DNA of 14,889 nt from NCBI GenBank assembly GCA_035527715.1, contig DATKZY010000206.1, forward strand, positions 1 through 14,889, read 5' to 3'. A model generated the notes under the pieces. It worked only from the letters and a program-made list of their open reading frames with translations, made no database searches and was not told the origin of the DNA. The DNA is from DSUN01 sp035527715 (lineage in GTDB: Bacteria > Planctomycetota > PUPC01 > DSUN01). The translations under genes were made by a program, and so were the position numbers. Of the stretch, positions 7,103-14,500 are shown one piece after another. Within the stretch, counting starts at the first letter, position 1. The number at the start of each line of letters is the position of its first letter.

Positions 7103-8194
7103 GTGAAGAAGGCGAAGGTCGGCATCGTCGGCTGCGGAAACATCAGCGGCAACTACCTGCACTGGGCGAAGAGGCTCGATGCCTTCGAGGTCGTGGCGTG
7201 CGCCGACGTGGTGCCCGAGCGGGCGCAGGCCAAGGCCGCGGAGCACGGCATCCGGGCCTGCTCGGTGGACGCGTTGCTGAAGGACCCCGAGATTCAGATC
7301 GTCCTGAACCTCACGATCCCGCGCGCCCACGCGGAGGTGAACCTCGCGGCCCTTCGCGCGGGCAAGCACGCCTACTGCGAGAAGCCCTTCGCCGTCACAC
7401 GCAAGCAGGGCGAACGCGTGCTCGCCACGGCGGCAAAGAAGGGCCTGCTCGTGGGCGGCGCGCCCGACACCTTTCTCGGCGGCGGCATCCAGACGTGTCG
7501 CAAGCTGATGGACGATGGGGCGATCGGCACCCCCGTCGGCGCCACCGCCTTCATGGCCTGCCGCGGCCACGAGAGCTGGCACCCCGACCCCGAGTTCTAC
7601 TACGACCGCGGCGGCGGGCCGATGCTCGACATGGGCCCCTACTACCTCACGGCCCTCGTCAACCTCCTCGGCCCGGTCAAGCGCGTCAGCGGCTCGGCCC
7701 GCATCACCTTCCCCGAGCGCCTCATTACCAGCGAGCCGAAGAGCGGCACGAAGATCAAGGTGAGGACGCCCACCCATATCGCGGGGACGATGGACTTCGC
7801 GAGCGGGGCCATCGGGACTGTGGTGATGAGCTTCGACGTGGTGGCCCATCGCCTGCCCATCATCGAGGTCTACGGCAGCGAGGGCACGCTGCTCGTGCCC
7901 GACCCCAACGGCTTCGGCGGCCCCGTGCGAATGCGGCGAATGGGCGAGGCCGACTGGACGGAGGTGCGGCTGACTCACAGCGACCAGGTGGGCCGCTCGA
8001 TGGGCGTGGCCGACATGGCCCGGGCCATCGAGCTGGGCCGCAAGCCCAGGGCGAGCGGCGAGCTGTGCTTCCACGTGCTCGACGTGATGCTGGCCTTCGA
8101 GGACGCCTCGAAGGCGGGGCAGCACGTGGCGATCACGAGCCGCTGCGAGCGCCCGGCCGCGCTCCCCATCCCCGAGGTCCGCTTCGACGCCTGA
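7103..8194 (+). CDS. Gfo/Idh/MocA family NAD(P)-dependent dehydrogenase
   Basis: The product is 363 residues from GTG 7103, with AAGGA 7 nt upstream. The N-terminal Rossmann fold shows VGIVGCGNISG (residues 6-16) and the family signature YCEKP with E93-K94-P95. The C-terminal half has the typical catalytic-domain strand and helix GGPMLDMGPYYLTALVNLLG, where D176 fits the conserved acidic position; the usual later histidine is replaced by tyrosine, as in a common subfamily of these enzymes. It has no signal peptide and should be cytoplasmic. Members oxidise sugars, sugar acids or inositols with NAD(P); the exact substrate cannot be read from sequence. Its neighbour starts 14 nt downstream, so the two are likely co-transcribed, and the gene is divergent from the GH2 glycosidase, which suggests it handles sugars released outside. 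Confidence 0.92.
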   Translation: MKKAKVGIVGCGNISGNYLHWAKRLDAFEVVACADVVPERAQAKAAEHGIRACSVDALLKDPEIQIVLNLTIPRAHAEVNLAALRAGKHAYCEKPFAVTRKQGERVLATAAKKGLLVGGAPDTFLGGGIQTCRKLMDDGAIGTPVGATAFMACRGHESWHPDPEFYYDRGGGPMLDMGPYYLTALVNLLGPVKRVSGSARITFPERLITSEPKSGTKIKVRTPTHIAGTMDFASGAIGTVVMSFDVVAHRLPIIEVYGSEGTLLVPDPNGFGGPVRMRRMGEADWTEVRLTHSDQVGRSMGVADMARAIELGRKPRASGELCFHVLDVMLAFEDASKAGQHVAITSRCERPAALPIPEVRFDA

Positions 8195-8208
8195 CAGGAG
8201 GTGAGCTG

Positions 8209-9168
8209 ATGAGCAGCCCGCGAGCCCTCTCTACCACGGTGGCCATGATCCTTGTGGCCGGCCTCGTCGTGGCCATGATGGCCCTGCTGTGGATGGTGGG
8301 CCAGGACCTCCTCCAGCTCAAGGGCGCCCGGGCCGACGTCTCGCTGAAGCTCCGGAACGTCGAGGCGAAGGCGAAGGACCTCTGGGACGAGTTGCAGCAG
8401 GCAAAGGCCGACCGCAGGAAGCTGGGCGAGGAACTCAAGAAGGCGACGGACGCCCTCGAGTCGCTGCGGGCCGAGGCGATCGCGACTCAGGCGCGGCTCA
8501 AGGCGCTGGAGGAGGCCAGGCCCAGGGTCGAGGTCGCCCCTGTCCCGCCGGCCGAGCAGCCGGCCCCGGCGCCACCGGCCGCGCCGCAGCCCGTTGAGGG
8601 ACTCGCGCGGCTCATCGAGCGGGCGCGGGAGGACCCCGGCTTCCTGCCGATCGCGGCGCGCCGTGGCTTCCAGGAGAAGGGCATTGCAGGCATCGGCCTT
8701 GTCCTGGGCCTCGACGAGGCAGCCCAGGCGCGCTTCCTGAAAGTCTACGGGGACTTCATTCTCCGCGCCCGGGCCGCGGACAAGGCGCACGCGAAGGTCG
8801 CCCTCGAGGGCGACGCAGTGGTGATCGAGATCAGCCCCTATCAGGAGGAGGGGCACGCCCTTCTGAAGGCGTGGCAGGACCTCCTTGCCCAGGCGCTCAC
8901 GCCCGCGCAGCAGGAGGCCTGGGCGGCGGCTCGCGCGGACCGCATCCTGTTCGAGCGGCCCCTCGGCCACTACGCGGAGACCATCCGGCTCACCCGCGAC
9001 GCCATGGGGGTGAAGTACGAGCACAAGGGCCGCCGCGCGGGGGCGGGGGTGAACACCTTCGAGAGCGCGGGAACGGTCTCGGGCGAGGGCGCGGTGGACC
9101 GGCTGCCGTGGCGGCATCTGTTGCCCGACGAGGCCGTGGCCAAGCTCCGCGGGGTGGCACGGCCCTAG
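8209..9168 (+). CDS. Membrane-anchored coiled-coil protein of unknown function
   Basis: The product is 319 residues from ATG 8209, preceded by a near-perfect Shine-Dalgarno AGGAGGTG (8197-8204). Visible layout: one transmembrane helix at about 11-30 (VAMILVAGLVVAMMALLWMV), a charged coiled coil at about 40-104 (LRNVEAKAKDLWDELQQAKA, then KLGEELKKATDALESLRAEA), a Pro/Ala-rich linker at about 105-128, and a C-terminal domain at about 130-319. That domain contains LGLDEAAQARFLKVYGDFI and LTPAQQEAWAAAR, a helical pattern loosely like the LTxxQ-type repeats of periplasmic Spy/CpxP proteins, but I do not recognise the family. Topology would place the coiled coil and C-terminal domain outside the cytoplasm, or inside if the anchor is reversed. 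It appears to form an operon with the dehydrogenase, 14 nt upstream, with no obvious functional link. Confidence 0.8.
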   Translation: MSSPRALSTTVAMILVAGLVVAMMALLWMVGQDLLQLKGARADVSLKLRNVEAKAKDLWDELQQAKADRRKLGEELKKATDALESLRAEAIATQARLKALEEARPRVEVAPVPPAEQPAPAPPAAPQPVEGLARLIERAREDPGFLPIAARRGFQEKGIAGIGLVLGLDEAAQARFLKVYGDFILRARAADKAHAKVALEGDAVVIEISPYQEEGHALLKAWQDLLAQALTPAQQEAWAAARADRILFERPLGHYAETIRLTRDAMGVKYEHKGRRAGAGVNTFESAGTVSGEGAVDRLPWRHLLPDEAVAKLRGVARP

Positions 9169-9239
9169 GTCATAACCTGTTGCCAGACACTGTGTTGTGC
9201 TGCGGCGCCGGCGGCGGGGGATTTGCCTCGACCGGCTCC

Positions 9240-9267
9240 TTGACAACCCGGCAAACTGAGGTATACT
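9240..9267 (+). promoter_or_regulatory. Near-consensus promoter with no gene behind it
   Basis: A perfect TTGACA (9240-9245), 16 nt, then TATACT (9262-9267, 5 of 6). It sits 72 nt after the coiled-coil gene and points toward the 3' end of an opposing gene. No convincing plus-strand gene follows. The only nearby reading frame is a 20-codon ATG frame (9356-9418) without a proper ribosome-binding site, made mostly of the 10-bp repeat. Confidence 0.6.
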
Positions 9268-9288
9268 ACCAGTGCAGAGCGAAAGGCG

Positions 9289-9333
9289 GCCCAGTCCTAA
9301 CGGACAGAGACGTGGGCTGACGGCGCCTGGCGC
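9289..9333 (+). other. Structured segment downstream of the orphan promoter, possible small RNA
   Basis: GCCCA (9289-9293) can pair with TGGGC (9313-9317), enclosing a perfect GTCC-TAAC-GGAC stem-loop (9294-9305). A second GC stem lies at 9323-9333 (GCGC on each side of CTG). The segment starts about 15 nt after the expected transcription start of the 9240-9267 promoter. I recognise no known RNA family or riboswitch. It is the best candidate for what that promoter transcribes, but stems this small occur by chance in GC-rich DNA. Confidence 0.25.
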
Positions 9334-9364
9334 GACGCGACTGTGGGTAGACGGAATGGCCAAT

Positions 9365-9404
9365 CGGTTCGGATCGGTTCGAGTCGGTTCGCGTAGTTTC
9401 GTTG
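9365..9404. repeat. 10-bp tandem repeat (CGGTTCGnnT)
   Basis: Three consecutive 10-nt units fit CGGTTCGnnT, starting at 9365, 9375 and 9385, and a fourth, degenerate unit occupies 9395-9404. The period is close to one helical turn. One unit contains GGTTCGAGTC, which mimics a tRNA T-loop, but no acceptor or anticodon stem can be built around it. Confidence 0.7.
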
Positions 9405-9467
9405 TGCCGCGTCGCTGACCTCGCCAATGTCCGCCGGCTCACCTTTCGAGCAAGGCCTAAGCTCTGC

Positions 9468-9499
9468 GGGGGCGGGGCGCCGTCGAGGCCCCCGCCCCC
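9468..9499. terminator. GC-rich hairpin between convergent genes
   Basis: GGGGGCGGGG (9468-9477) pairs perfectly with CCCCGCCCCC (9490-9499) around a 12-nt loop. It lies 23 nt past the stop of the minus-strand dehydrogenase and about 300 nt past the plus-strand coiled-coil gene, so it could end transcripts from both sides. No T-tract follows on either strand. The remaining sequence of 9169-9522 shows no further features. Confidence 0.5.
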
Positions 9500-9522
9500 A
9501 ATCATGTGCGGCCCCGCCCCTT

Positions 9523-10575
9523 TCACACGCCCTTCCACAGCCGCAGGTAGTCGCGGGCCACCTTGAGGTCCTCCATCGCCTCGTGCGCCGTGCACATCGG
9601 CGGACGTTCGCCCCGGACGGCGGCCACGAAGTTCATCGCCTGCTGCCGCATGGCGTGCACCCAGGGCAGATGCGGCACGGTGACCTCGGGGGTCTTGCCG
9701 TCGCCGGGGTCCCGCAGAATCTCCACGCGGCCGGGCCGGTTCGAGGCCAGGGGCGCGGGCAGCTCGAGCTTCACGTAGCCCTTCTCGAACGCCACGAGGG
9801 CCGATTCCTGCCAGTCCACCGTCGTGCGATACGGGCTCATCTCGATCACGCCCGCGACGCCGCTCTCGCTCTGGGCGACGAAGAGCACGCCCGACGCGTC
9901 GGCGTGAGTGACCTTGTACGGCTCGCCCAGCAGGTGGCGGAGCAGGTTCACCTGGTGGATGTAGTAGTTCACGAAGCTCACGTATGCCTTGCGGGCCGCC
10001 TCGTCCATGTCGGACGCCGGCGGGTCCCATTGGAGCTGGGGGTTCGGATCGTCCTCGCGGATCAGCTCGGCGAAGCCGTTGGCCACCCAGTCGCCGGCGG
10101 GCATGAGGATGCGGACGAGGCGCATCCTGCCCAGTTCGCCCGAGGCCTTGAGCGCGTCAATCTGGGTCTTGGCGTGCATGGTCGCGGGGTCGGAGCGCTT
10201 GTGGTAGCCGACCATGATCCAGGTGCCACTGGTGGCCAGGGCGTCGAGGATGCGCTGCCCCGCCTCGATGTTCCCTGCGAGCGGCTTCTCGGTGAAGACC
10301 GGCTTCTTCGCCTTGAGCAATTCGGGGATGAGCGTGCCGTGGCGGGTGAACGGCTGCGAGGCGACGATTGCGTCGAGCTGCTCGTTGGCGAGCATCTCGG
10401 CAGCCTCTTTGTACACCTTGGGCACGCGGTAGTGCGCGGCCACGGCCTTGCCCGTCCTCTCGCGGAGTTCCGCGAGTGCCACCACCTCGCAATCGGGCAG
10501 CGTGTAGTAGTTCTTCAGATGCGCGCACTGCCCCATCCCCCCGACGCCGCAGAAGCCGATTCTGACCTTTGCCAC
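9523..10575 (-). CDS. Second Gfo/Idh/MocA family dehydrogenase
   Basis: The product is 350 residues from GTG 10575, preceded by AAGGGA 7-8 nt upstream. A longer frame to 10740 exists but would translate the palindromic leader, so it is rejected; an ATG at 10580 is out of frame. Rossmann motif RIGFCGVGGMG (residues 5-15), EKP signature at 96-98 (VFTEKPLAG) and the C-terminal helix VNYYIHQVNLLRHLLGEP with a histidine at the usual catalytic position. It resembles the 7103-8194 product only in fold and signature, so the two probably differ in substrate. Cytoplasmic, NAD(P)-dependent; substrate unknown. It is downstream of the PIN toxin gene but has its own promoter candidate (10699-10726) and a leader of about 115 nt filled with repeats. 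Confidence 0.92.
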   Translation of the reverse strand: MAKVRIGFCGVGGMGQCAHLKNYYTLPDCEVVALAELRERTGKAVAAHYRVPKVYKEAAEMLANEQLDAIVASQPFTRHGTLIPELLKAKKPVFTEKPLAGNIEAGQRILDALATSGTWIMVGYHKRSDPATMHAKTQIDALKASGELGRMRLVRILMPAGDWVANGFAELIREDDPNPQLQWDPPASDMDEAARKAYVSFVNYYIHQVNLLRHLLGEPYKVTHADASGVLFVAQSESGVAGVIEMSPYRTTVDWQESALVAFEKGYVKLELPAPLASNRPGRVEILRDPGDGKTPEVTVPHLPWVHAMRQQAMNFVAAVRGERPPMCTAHEAMEDLKVARDYLRLWKGV

Positions 10576-10601
10576 GCCATGTTCCCTTCTCGTTTGGAGT
10601 C

Positions 10602-10615
10602 CCGCCTTCAGGCGG
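10602..10615. repeat. CCGCCT/AGGCGG hairpin in the dehydrogenase leader
   Basis: CCGCCT (10602-10607) and AGGCGG (10610-10615) are perfect complements around two bases. It lies about 27 nt before the GTG start, just upstream of the ribosome-binding site. On the minus strand its surroundings translate to peptides such as PPEGGTPNE, which I recall in spurious hypothetical proteins, suggesting a dispersed repeat. Confidence 0.6.
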
Positions 10616-10624
10616 TCTTCTGTC

Positions 10625-10686
10625 TTGGGTTTTCGGTTTTGGGTTATCGGTTTTCGGGTACCCGACAACCGATAACCGATAACCCA
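10625..10686. repeat. G/T-rich heptad-like repeat with nested palindromes
   Basis: The plus strand carries runs of GGTTTT, GGGTTATC and GGTTTTC at a 6-8 nt period from 10627. TGGGTTATCGGTT (10640-10652) is matched by its complement AACCGATAACCCA (10674-10686), and the centre TCGGGTACCCGA (10654-10665) is a perfect 12-bp palindrome. The right side has one additional 7-bp AACCGAT unit, so the two arms differ by one repeat. It lies in the expected 5' untranslated region of the dehydrogenase gene and is AT-richer than its surroundings. Confidence 0.75.
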
Positions 10687-10698
10687 TCTGGGGGCAGC

Positions 10699-10726
10699 AA
10701 TGTACGCCGGCGGCGGGGAAATGCAA
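10699..10726 (-). promoter_or_regulatory. Candidate promoter of the second dehydrogenase gene
   Basis: The minus strand reads TTGCAT (10726-10721), 16 nt, then TACATT (10704-10699). The sequence around the -35 is identical over 13 nt to that before the GH2 gene. It is 30 nt past the PIN toxin stop and would give a leader of about 115 nt. Confidence 0.45.
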
Positions 10727-10755
10727 GCGGAAGAGCTCACCGGCGAGAGGCAGGC

Positions 10756-11157
10756 TCACCAGATGACAGGAATGTGCGAGCGCCGGAGCGCCTGATCGCG
10801 CGACACGAGTTGGAGACCGAGGTGGAGAGCAGTGGCCCCGATGATCCGGTCGGGCATGTCGGGCACCGAAGTCCTTGGAACTCGGGAGAGCGCCCGGCTG
10901 ATCCGCAGGTCAACGGGGACCTCTGTGAACCCCTGCGTCTCATCCTCGAGGGCTCTTTCGATGCGCTGAAGCGCGTCGGCGGGCTGCTTGCCCTTCTCTA
11001 CCAGGTACGTCAATTCCACCAGAGTGATGGCGCAGACATAAATGCCGTCCCCGCTGCTGAGGGCCTCCTCCATCGCGCGAAGCGCGGGCGCAGAGAGCTT
11101 CGGAGAGCTGAAGACATACCAGAGCAAAGCGTGGGTGTCCGCAACGACGGCCGCCAT
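10756..11157 (-). CDS. PIN-domain ribonuclease toxin (VapC-like)
   Basis: The product is 133 residues, the usual VapC size. ATG 11157 is preferred over the adjacent upstream TTG because it overlaps the antitoxin TGA by one base (TGATG), the same arrangement as in hicBA. The PIN acidic residues are all in place: D7 in VVADTHALLW, E48 in ITLVELTYL, D103 in PDMPDRIIGATAL and D121 in LVSRDQAL. The family cleaves RNA, often tRNA or rRNA, with Mg2+, and is blocked by the partner antitoxin. DTHALLWYV together with a DUF2281-type partner is a frequent pairing. The protein looks intact and probably active. Confidence 0.9.
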   Translation of the reverse strand: MAAVVADTHALLWYVFSSPKLSAPALRAMEEALSSGDGIYVCAITLVELTYLVEKGKQPADALQRIERALEDETQGFTEVPVDLRISRALSRVPRTSVPDMPDRIIGATALHLGLQLVSRDQALRRSHIPVIW

Positions 11158-11501
11158 CAAGCGCGCTCCCCAGAGTCCTTGGGCGAACCACCCTTCGGAG
11201 CGTCCTCACACTTGGGCAAGGTTACCTTGCGCTGTGGGCCCTCTGGCGGAGGATCTGCCCTTTCATCCCGGGGGGAGTCCTCGCGCTCTCGGGGGAAGTT
11301 CCCCCACATTTCCCTCCGCGCTTCCGCGATGTCCTCTTCCGCGATGTCCACTCCAAGGTCGGCGCACAAGCCGTGGAGGCTCGGATACGGGCGTTTCCTC
11401 CTGCGCTTTTCGTCAAGGAACTCGATGAAGTCGATGACCTCCTGTTGGCGGTCAGGGGGAAGCGCGCGGAGCTTGTCAATCACCAGCTCTTCCGTCTTCA
11501 T
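11157..11501 (-). CDS. DUF2281/VapB-type antitoxin with unusual C-terminal tail
   Basis: The product is 114 residues from ATG 11501; the ribosome-binding site is weak (AGAAG). The first 70 residues are typical: KLRALPPDRQQEVIDFIEFL (DUF2281-like helix), DEKRRRKRPYPSLHGLCADL, and EEDIAEARREMWGNF, which in this family normally ends the protein. Here about 44 further residues follow (REREDSPRDERADPPPEGPQ and onward to SGERA), hydrophilic and Pro-rich, with a palindrome GCAAGGT-T-ACCTTGC in their coding sequence near 11216-11230. This tail may be captured repeat DNA. It overlaps the toxin by one base and should neutralise it and repress the operon. Confidence 0.8.
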   Translation of the reverse strand: MKTEELVIDKLRALPPDRQQEVIDFIEFLDEKRRRKRPYPSLHGLCADLGVDIAEEDIAEARREMWGNFPREREDSPRDERADPPPEGPQRKVTLPKCEDAPKGGSPKDSGERA

Positions 11502-11552
11502 GGCTCTTCTCGCTTCGCGGCCCTCTGAGACGTGCGAAAGCCCTGTGCAACA

Positions 11553-11581
11553 ATGATACTACGCGCCAGCGGCGAATTCAA
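11553..11581 (-). promoter_or_regulatory. Promoter of the antitoxin-PIN toxin pair
   Basis: The minus strand reads TTGAAT (11581-11576), 17 nt, then TATCAT (11558-11553), 4 of 6 and 5 of 6 to sigma-70 consensus. The predicted start gives a leader of about 45 nt. The flanks of the -35 (CGCTTGAATT) resemble the CGCTTGCATT of the GH2 and second dehydrogenase promoters. Confidence 0.55.
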
Positions 11582-11591
11582 GCGAATGCGC

Positions 11592-14500
11592 CTACTGCCC
11601 GAGCGCCCAGCGGATGCCGCAGCTCGGCTTCGTCTCCCAGTAGGGGTGGAGCGAGAGGCCGTTGGACTTCGTGGCGCTCTTGTCGGCGCCGTAGACGATG
11701 TTGGGCTTCTCGTTGTTGTTCACGCGGAAGGTGAAGCCGAAGGTCTGGCCCGCCTTGGGCTTCCACTGCTTCAGCTCGCTCCAGGGAATGGCCAGCTCAT
11801 ACGTCGTGACCTTGCCCTCGCGTCGGACAACCTGCTGGCTGCCCGCGACCGGCCCCTGGTCGAACTTGGCTCGCGGCTGCCGCGGGTAGTGGTGGGTGCG
11901 GGCCATGCCCGGGGCGAGGATGCGCCACAGCTCCGCCTTGCCGTCGAGACACGGGTAGGCCGCGAACTCGTAGTCGGTGTCGGGCATGGCGTGGAAGCCG
12001 TGCGGCACCTTGTCGGTGTCGAGCTTCATATTGTAATGGTAGTCGGGCAGCACGTCGAAGCCGAGCTGGAGCGTGTCGCCCGCCCAGGGCTGGTCGTTCC
12101 AGGGCGTCTTCTTGTAGACGTAATAGGCATCGGCGAACGTGGCCTTGGGGTTGCGGTCTTTCGCCTGGAAGTACACGGTCGCGGCGTTGCTCGTGACGGC
12201 GTGCTTCAACTCGAGGTCGCTCTCGATGAACTTCTGGTAGGCGGGCCACTCGGGGTCGGCCTTCATCTTCCCCTCGGTCTTCTTGTCCCGCAGGTTGGCG
12301 AGGACGAACTTGCGGTAGGGCCGAAGCCGCTCGCAGGTCTCGTCGTCCTTCGCGCTGCGGAAGTATTGCTCCTCGTCCCACGTCGCGAGCCGCTGCTTGC
12401 CGGGCGAGTCGCTGGGGTCGTGGACGCGCGCGGCGACGTAGAGGAATCGGTCGTCCCACGCGAGCCTGAGCTCGGCGAACGAGCCGTCGGGCTGGGCGTC
12501 CTTCGCGGCGAGAAACGGCATCCAGGCCTGCTGCGTGGGGTCCACCTTCTGGAGCTTCGCGTCCACGAGCACGCCGAGGTCGCCCTTCCAGTCGTCGAGG
12601 TTGCCGTCAATCGTCTTCGTGCCCTTGCTGGCGGCTGCGACGTTCAGGTTCTCCGTCCACTCGGCTGTCCCGGTGTCGCCGGCGAATGCGAAGCGGAAGA
12701 GATAGGCATTGGTCGGCGCCGGCTTCGCTTCGGCGATCTCCCAGGTGACGTTGGCCCGCTGCCCGGCTCCGAGCTTCAGCTCCGTGCTCGCGGCCTTGAG
12801 CTTGATGCCCGCGGGCGGCGTCACGCGCAATGTCCCGCTGATCCGGCGATTGAGCAGGTTGTGGACAGTGAACCGCACGGCTGCGTTGGGCGCGTCCACG
12901 GGCGCGGTGAAGTCGCGGGCGATGATCTCGACGGGCCGCATGCCCTCAATCTTCGCCTCGGCAAGCCGCTGCTCGATGAGCTTGATGCCGCCGCGGGGCG
13001 AGCGGATGTAGTGGCTCAGGTGGTCCATCGGGAGGGCGACCTGTTTCTGCCCCTCGAGCTCGCGGTTGCCGGCGATGTCGTAGAACTCGAGCCGCCCGTC
13101 GGCGTTGTCAATCGTGATGGTGCCCCCCTCGTGGGCCTGGAGCTGCCACCAGAGCACGTCCTTCGGGTCGCCGCCGTGCGGGGCGTAGAGCTTGCCGAAG
13201 AAGACCACCACCGCGTCGCGGCCGGTCCCGAACTGGAACGCCCAGGGCAGGTGGTCGTGGAAGAGCATCCGCTGAAACCTGCGGCCGGTGAGGAAGACGT
13301 TGAAGACGTTGGAGGCCAGGGCCACGGGGTTGGGCATCTGGAAGTTCATGGGCGAGCCGGGCGCCTTGAAGTAGGTCATCGCCGGGTGCCACGGGGTCAT
13401 GCGGTCCTGGCCGCAGGCGAGGAACTGGGTGACGATCTGGGGGAGCAGCACCTCGGTGGCGGCGATCCAGGTCTCGGTGTCGGTGCTCTCCTTGCCCCAG
13501 TGCTTGGCGACCATCGGGCCGTAGCTGGTGCGGGGCGGCACGTAGTGGTCGGTGAAGAGGTCCACCAGCTTCGCAAGCTCGTTGCGGTCCTCGCCCGAGA
13601 GGAACTTGTCCTCGGTGTTCATGATGGAGCAGGCGGCGGCGGTCTTTATTCGCCGGTCCACCTTGCGGGCATTGTCGGCGATCTGCTTCATCAGGGCGCG
13701 GTAGTGGTTCGAGTCGCTCTCCCAGCCGCTGATGGAGATGCCTTCCCAGGGCTCGTTCCAGTGCTCGATGGCCCAGAGGGCGCCGTTGCCGCCCTTCCAG
13801 TAGCGCTCGCAGAAGGCGTAGATCCACTTGCCGAACGCCTCGTAGTGCTTCGGCATACACGAATGGTCGGGCTTCTGGGGGATGCAGGCGGGGGTGGGCT
13901 GGCCGAAGGGCTCGGTCCAATAGGGGTGGCCGCCCATCGTGACGAGGGCCTTGATCTTCGCCTCGGCCAGGCCGTTCATCAGCGGGTCGAAGCGGCCCCA
14001 GTCGTAGGTGCCGGGCTTGCCCTCGGCCCAGCCAAGCTCGATGCGGACGCCTTTGATGCCGAGGCGGGCGAGGGTGAGCGCCCGCGCCCGAATGTGCTCG
14101 GGCTTCTGGCTGTCGTGGGTGAGGAACTGCCCTTCGCCGAAGACGGGCGCATCCACGTCGAAGCCCTCCTTCGGCTTATGCGCCCGGAGCAGCGTGCAGA
14201 GGAATTGCGGGTTCTCGCCATTCGGCGCGATGGTCACGGCGTAGGTGCCGTAGCGGGCGGGGACGGGCACGTTCCTTGCCTCGACCTCAGCCGTCGTCCC
14301 CTCCTTGTCCTCGATGGTCACCGGCACATCGAGCTTGCCGCGCGAGCCGAGGTTCTCGATGGCCACCGGCTCGCTCATCACCGACCAGCCCTTGAGGTAC
14401 TTGTTCTGGCGGGCCGCAATCTCGATGATCTCGAGAGCGACCGACCTGAGCGCCTCCTTGCCCCGCGTGACCTTGATCGTCAGGTCAACGCTATCGCCCG

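Noticed and set aside
6463..8208. A long plus-strand frame leading into the coiled-coil gene
   Set aside because: It overlaps the dehydrogenase in another frame; the strong Shine-Dalgarno and ATG at 8209 mark the real start.
9375..9394. A tRNA T-arm (GGTTCGAGTC)
   Set aside because: The flanking bases do not form a 5-bp T-stem and no acceptor, D or anticodon arms are present; it is part of the 10-bp repeat.
9356..9418. A 20-codon ATG frame after the orphan promoter
   Set aside because: No proper ribosome-binding site and mostly tandem-repeat sequence; not supportable as a gene.
10576..10740. N-terminal extension of the second dehydrogenase through the leader repeats
   Set aside because: The family starts a few residues before the GxGxxG motif, matching GTG 10575; the extension is translated palindrome.
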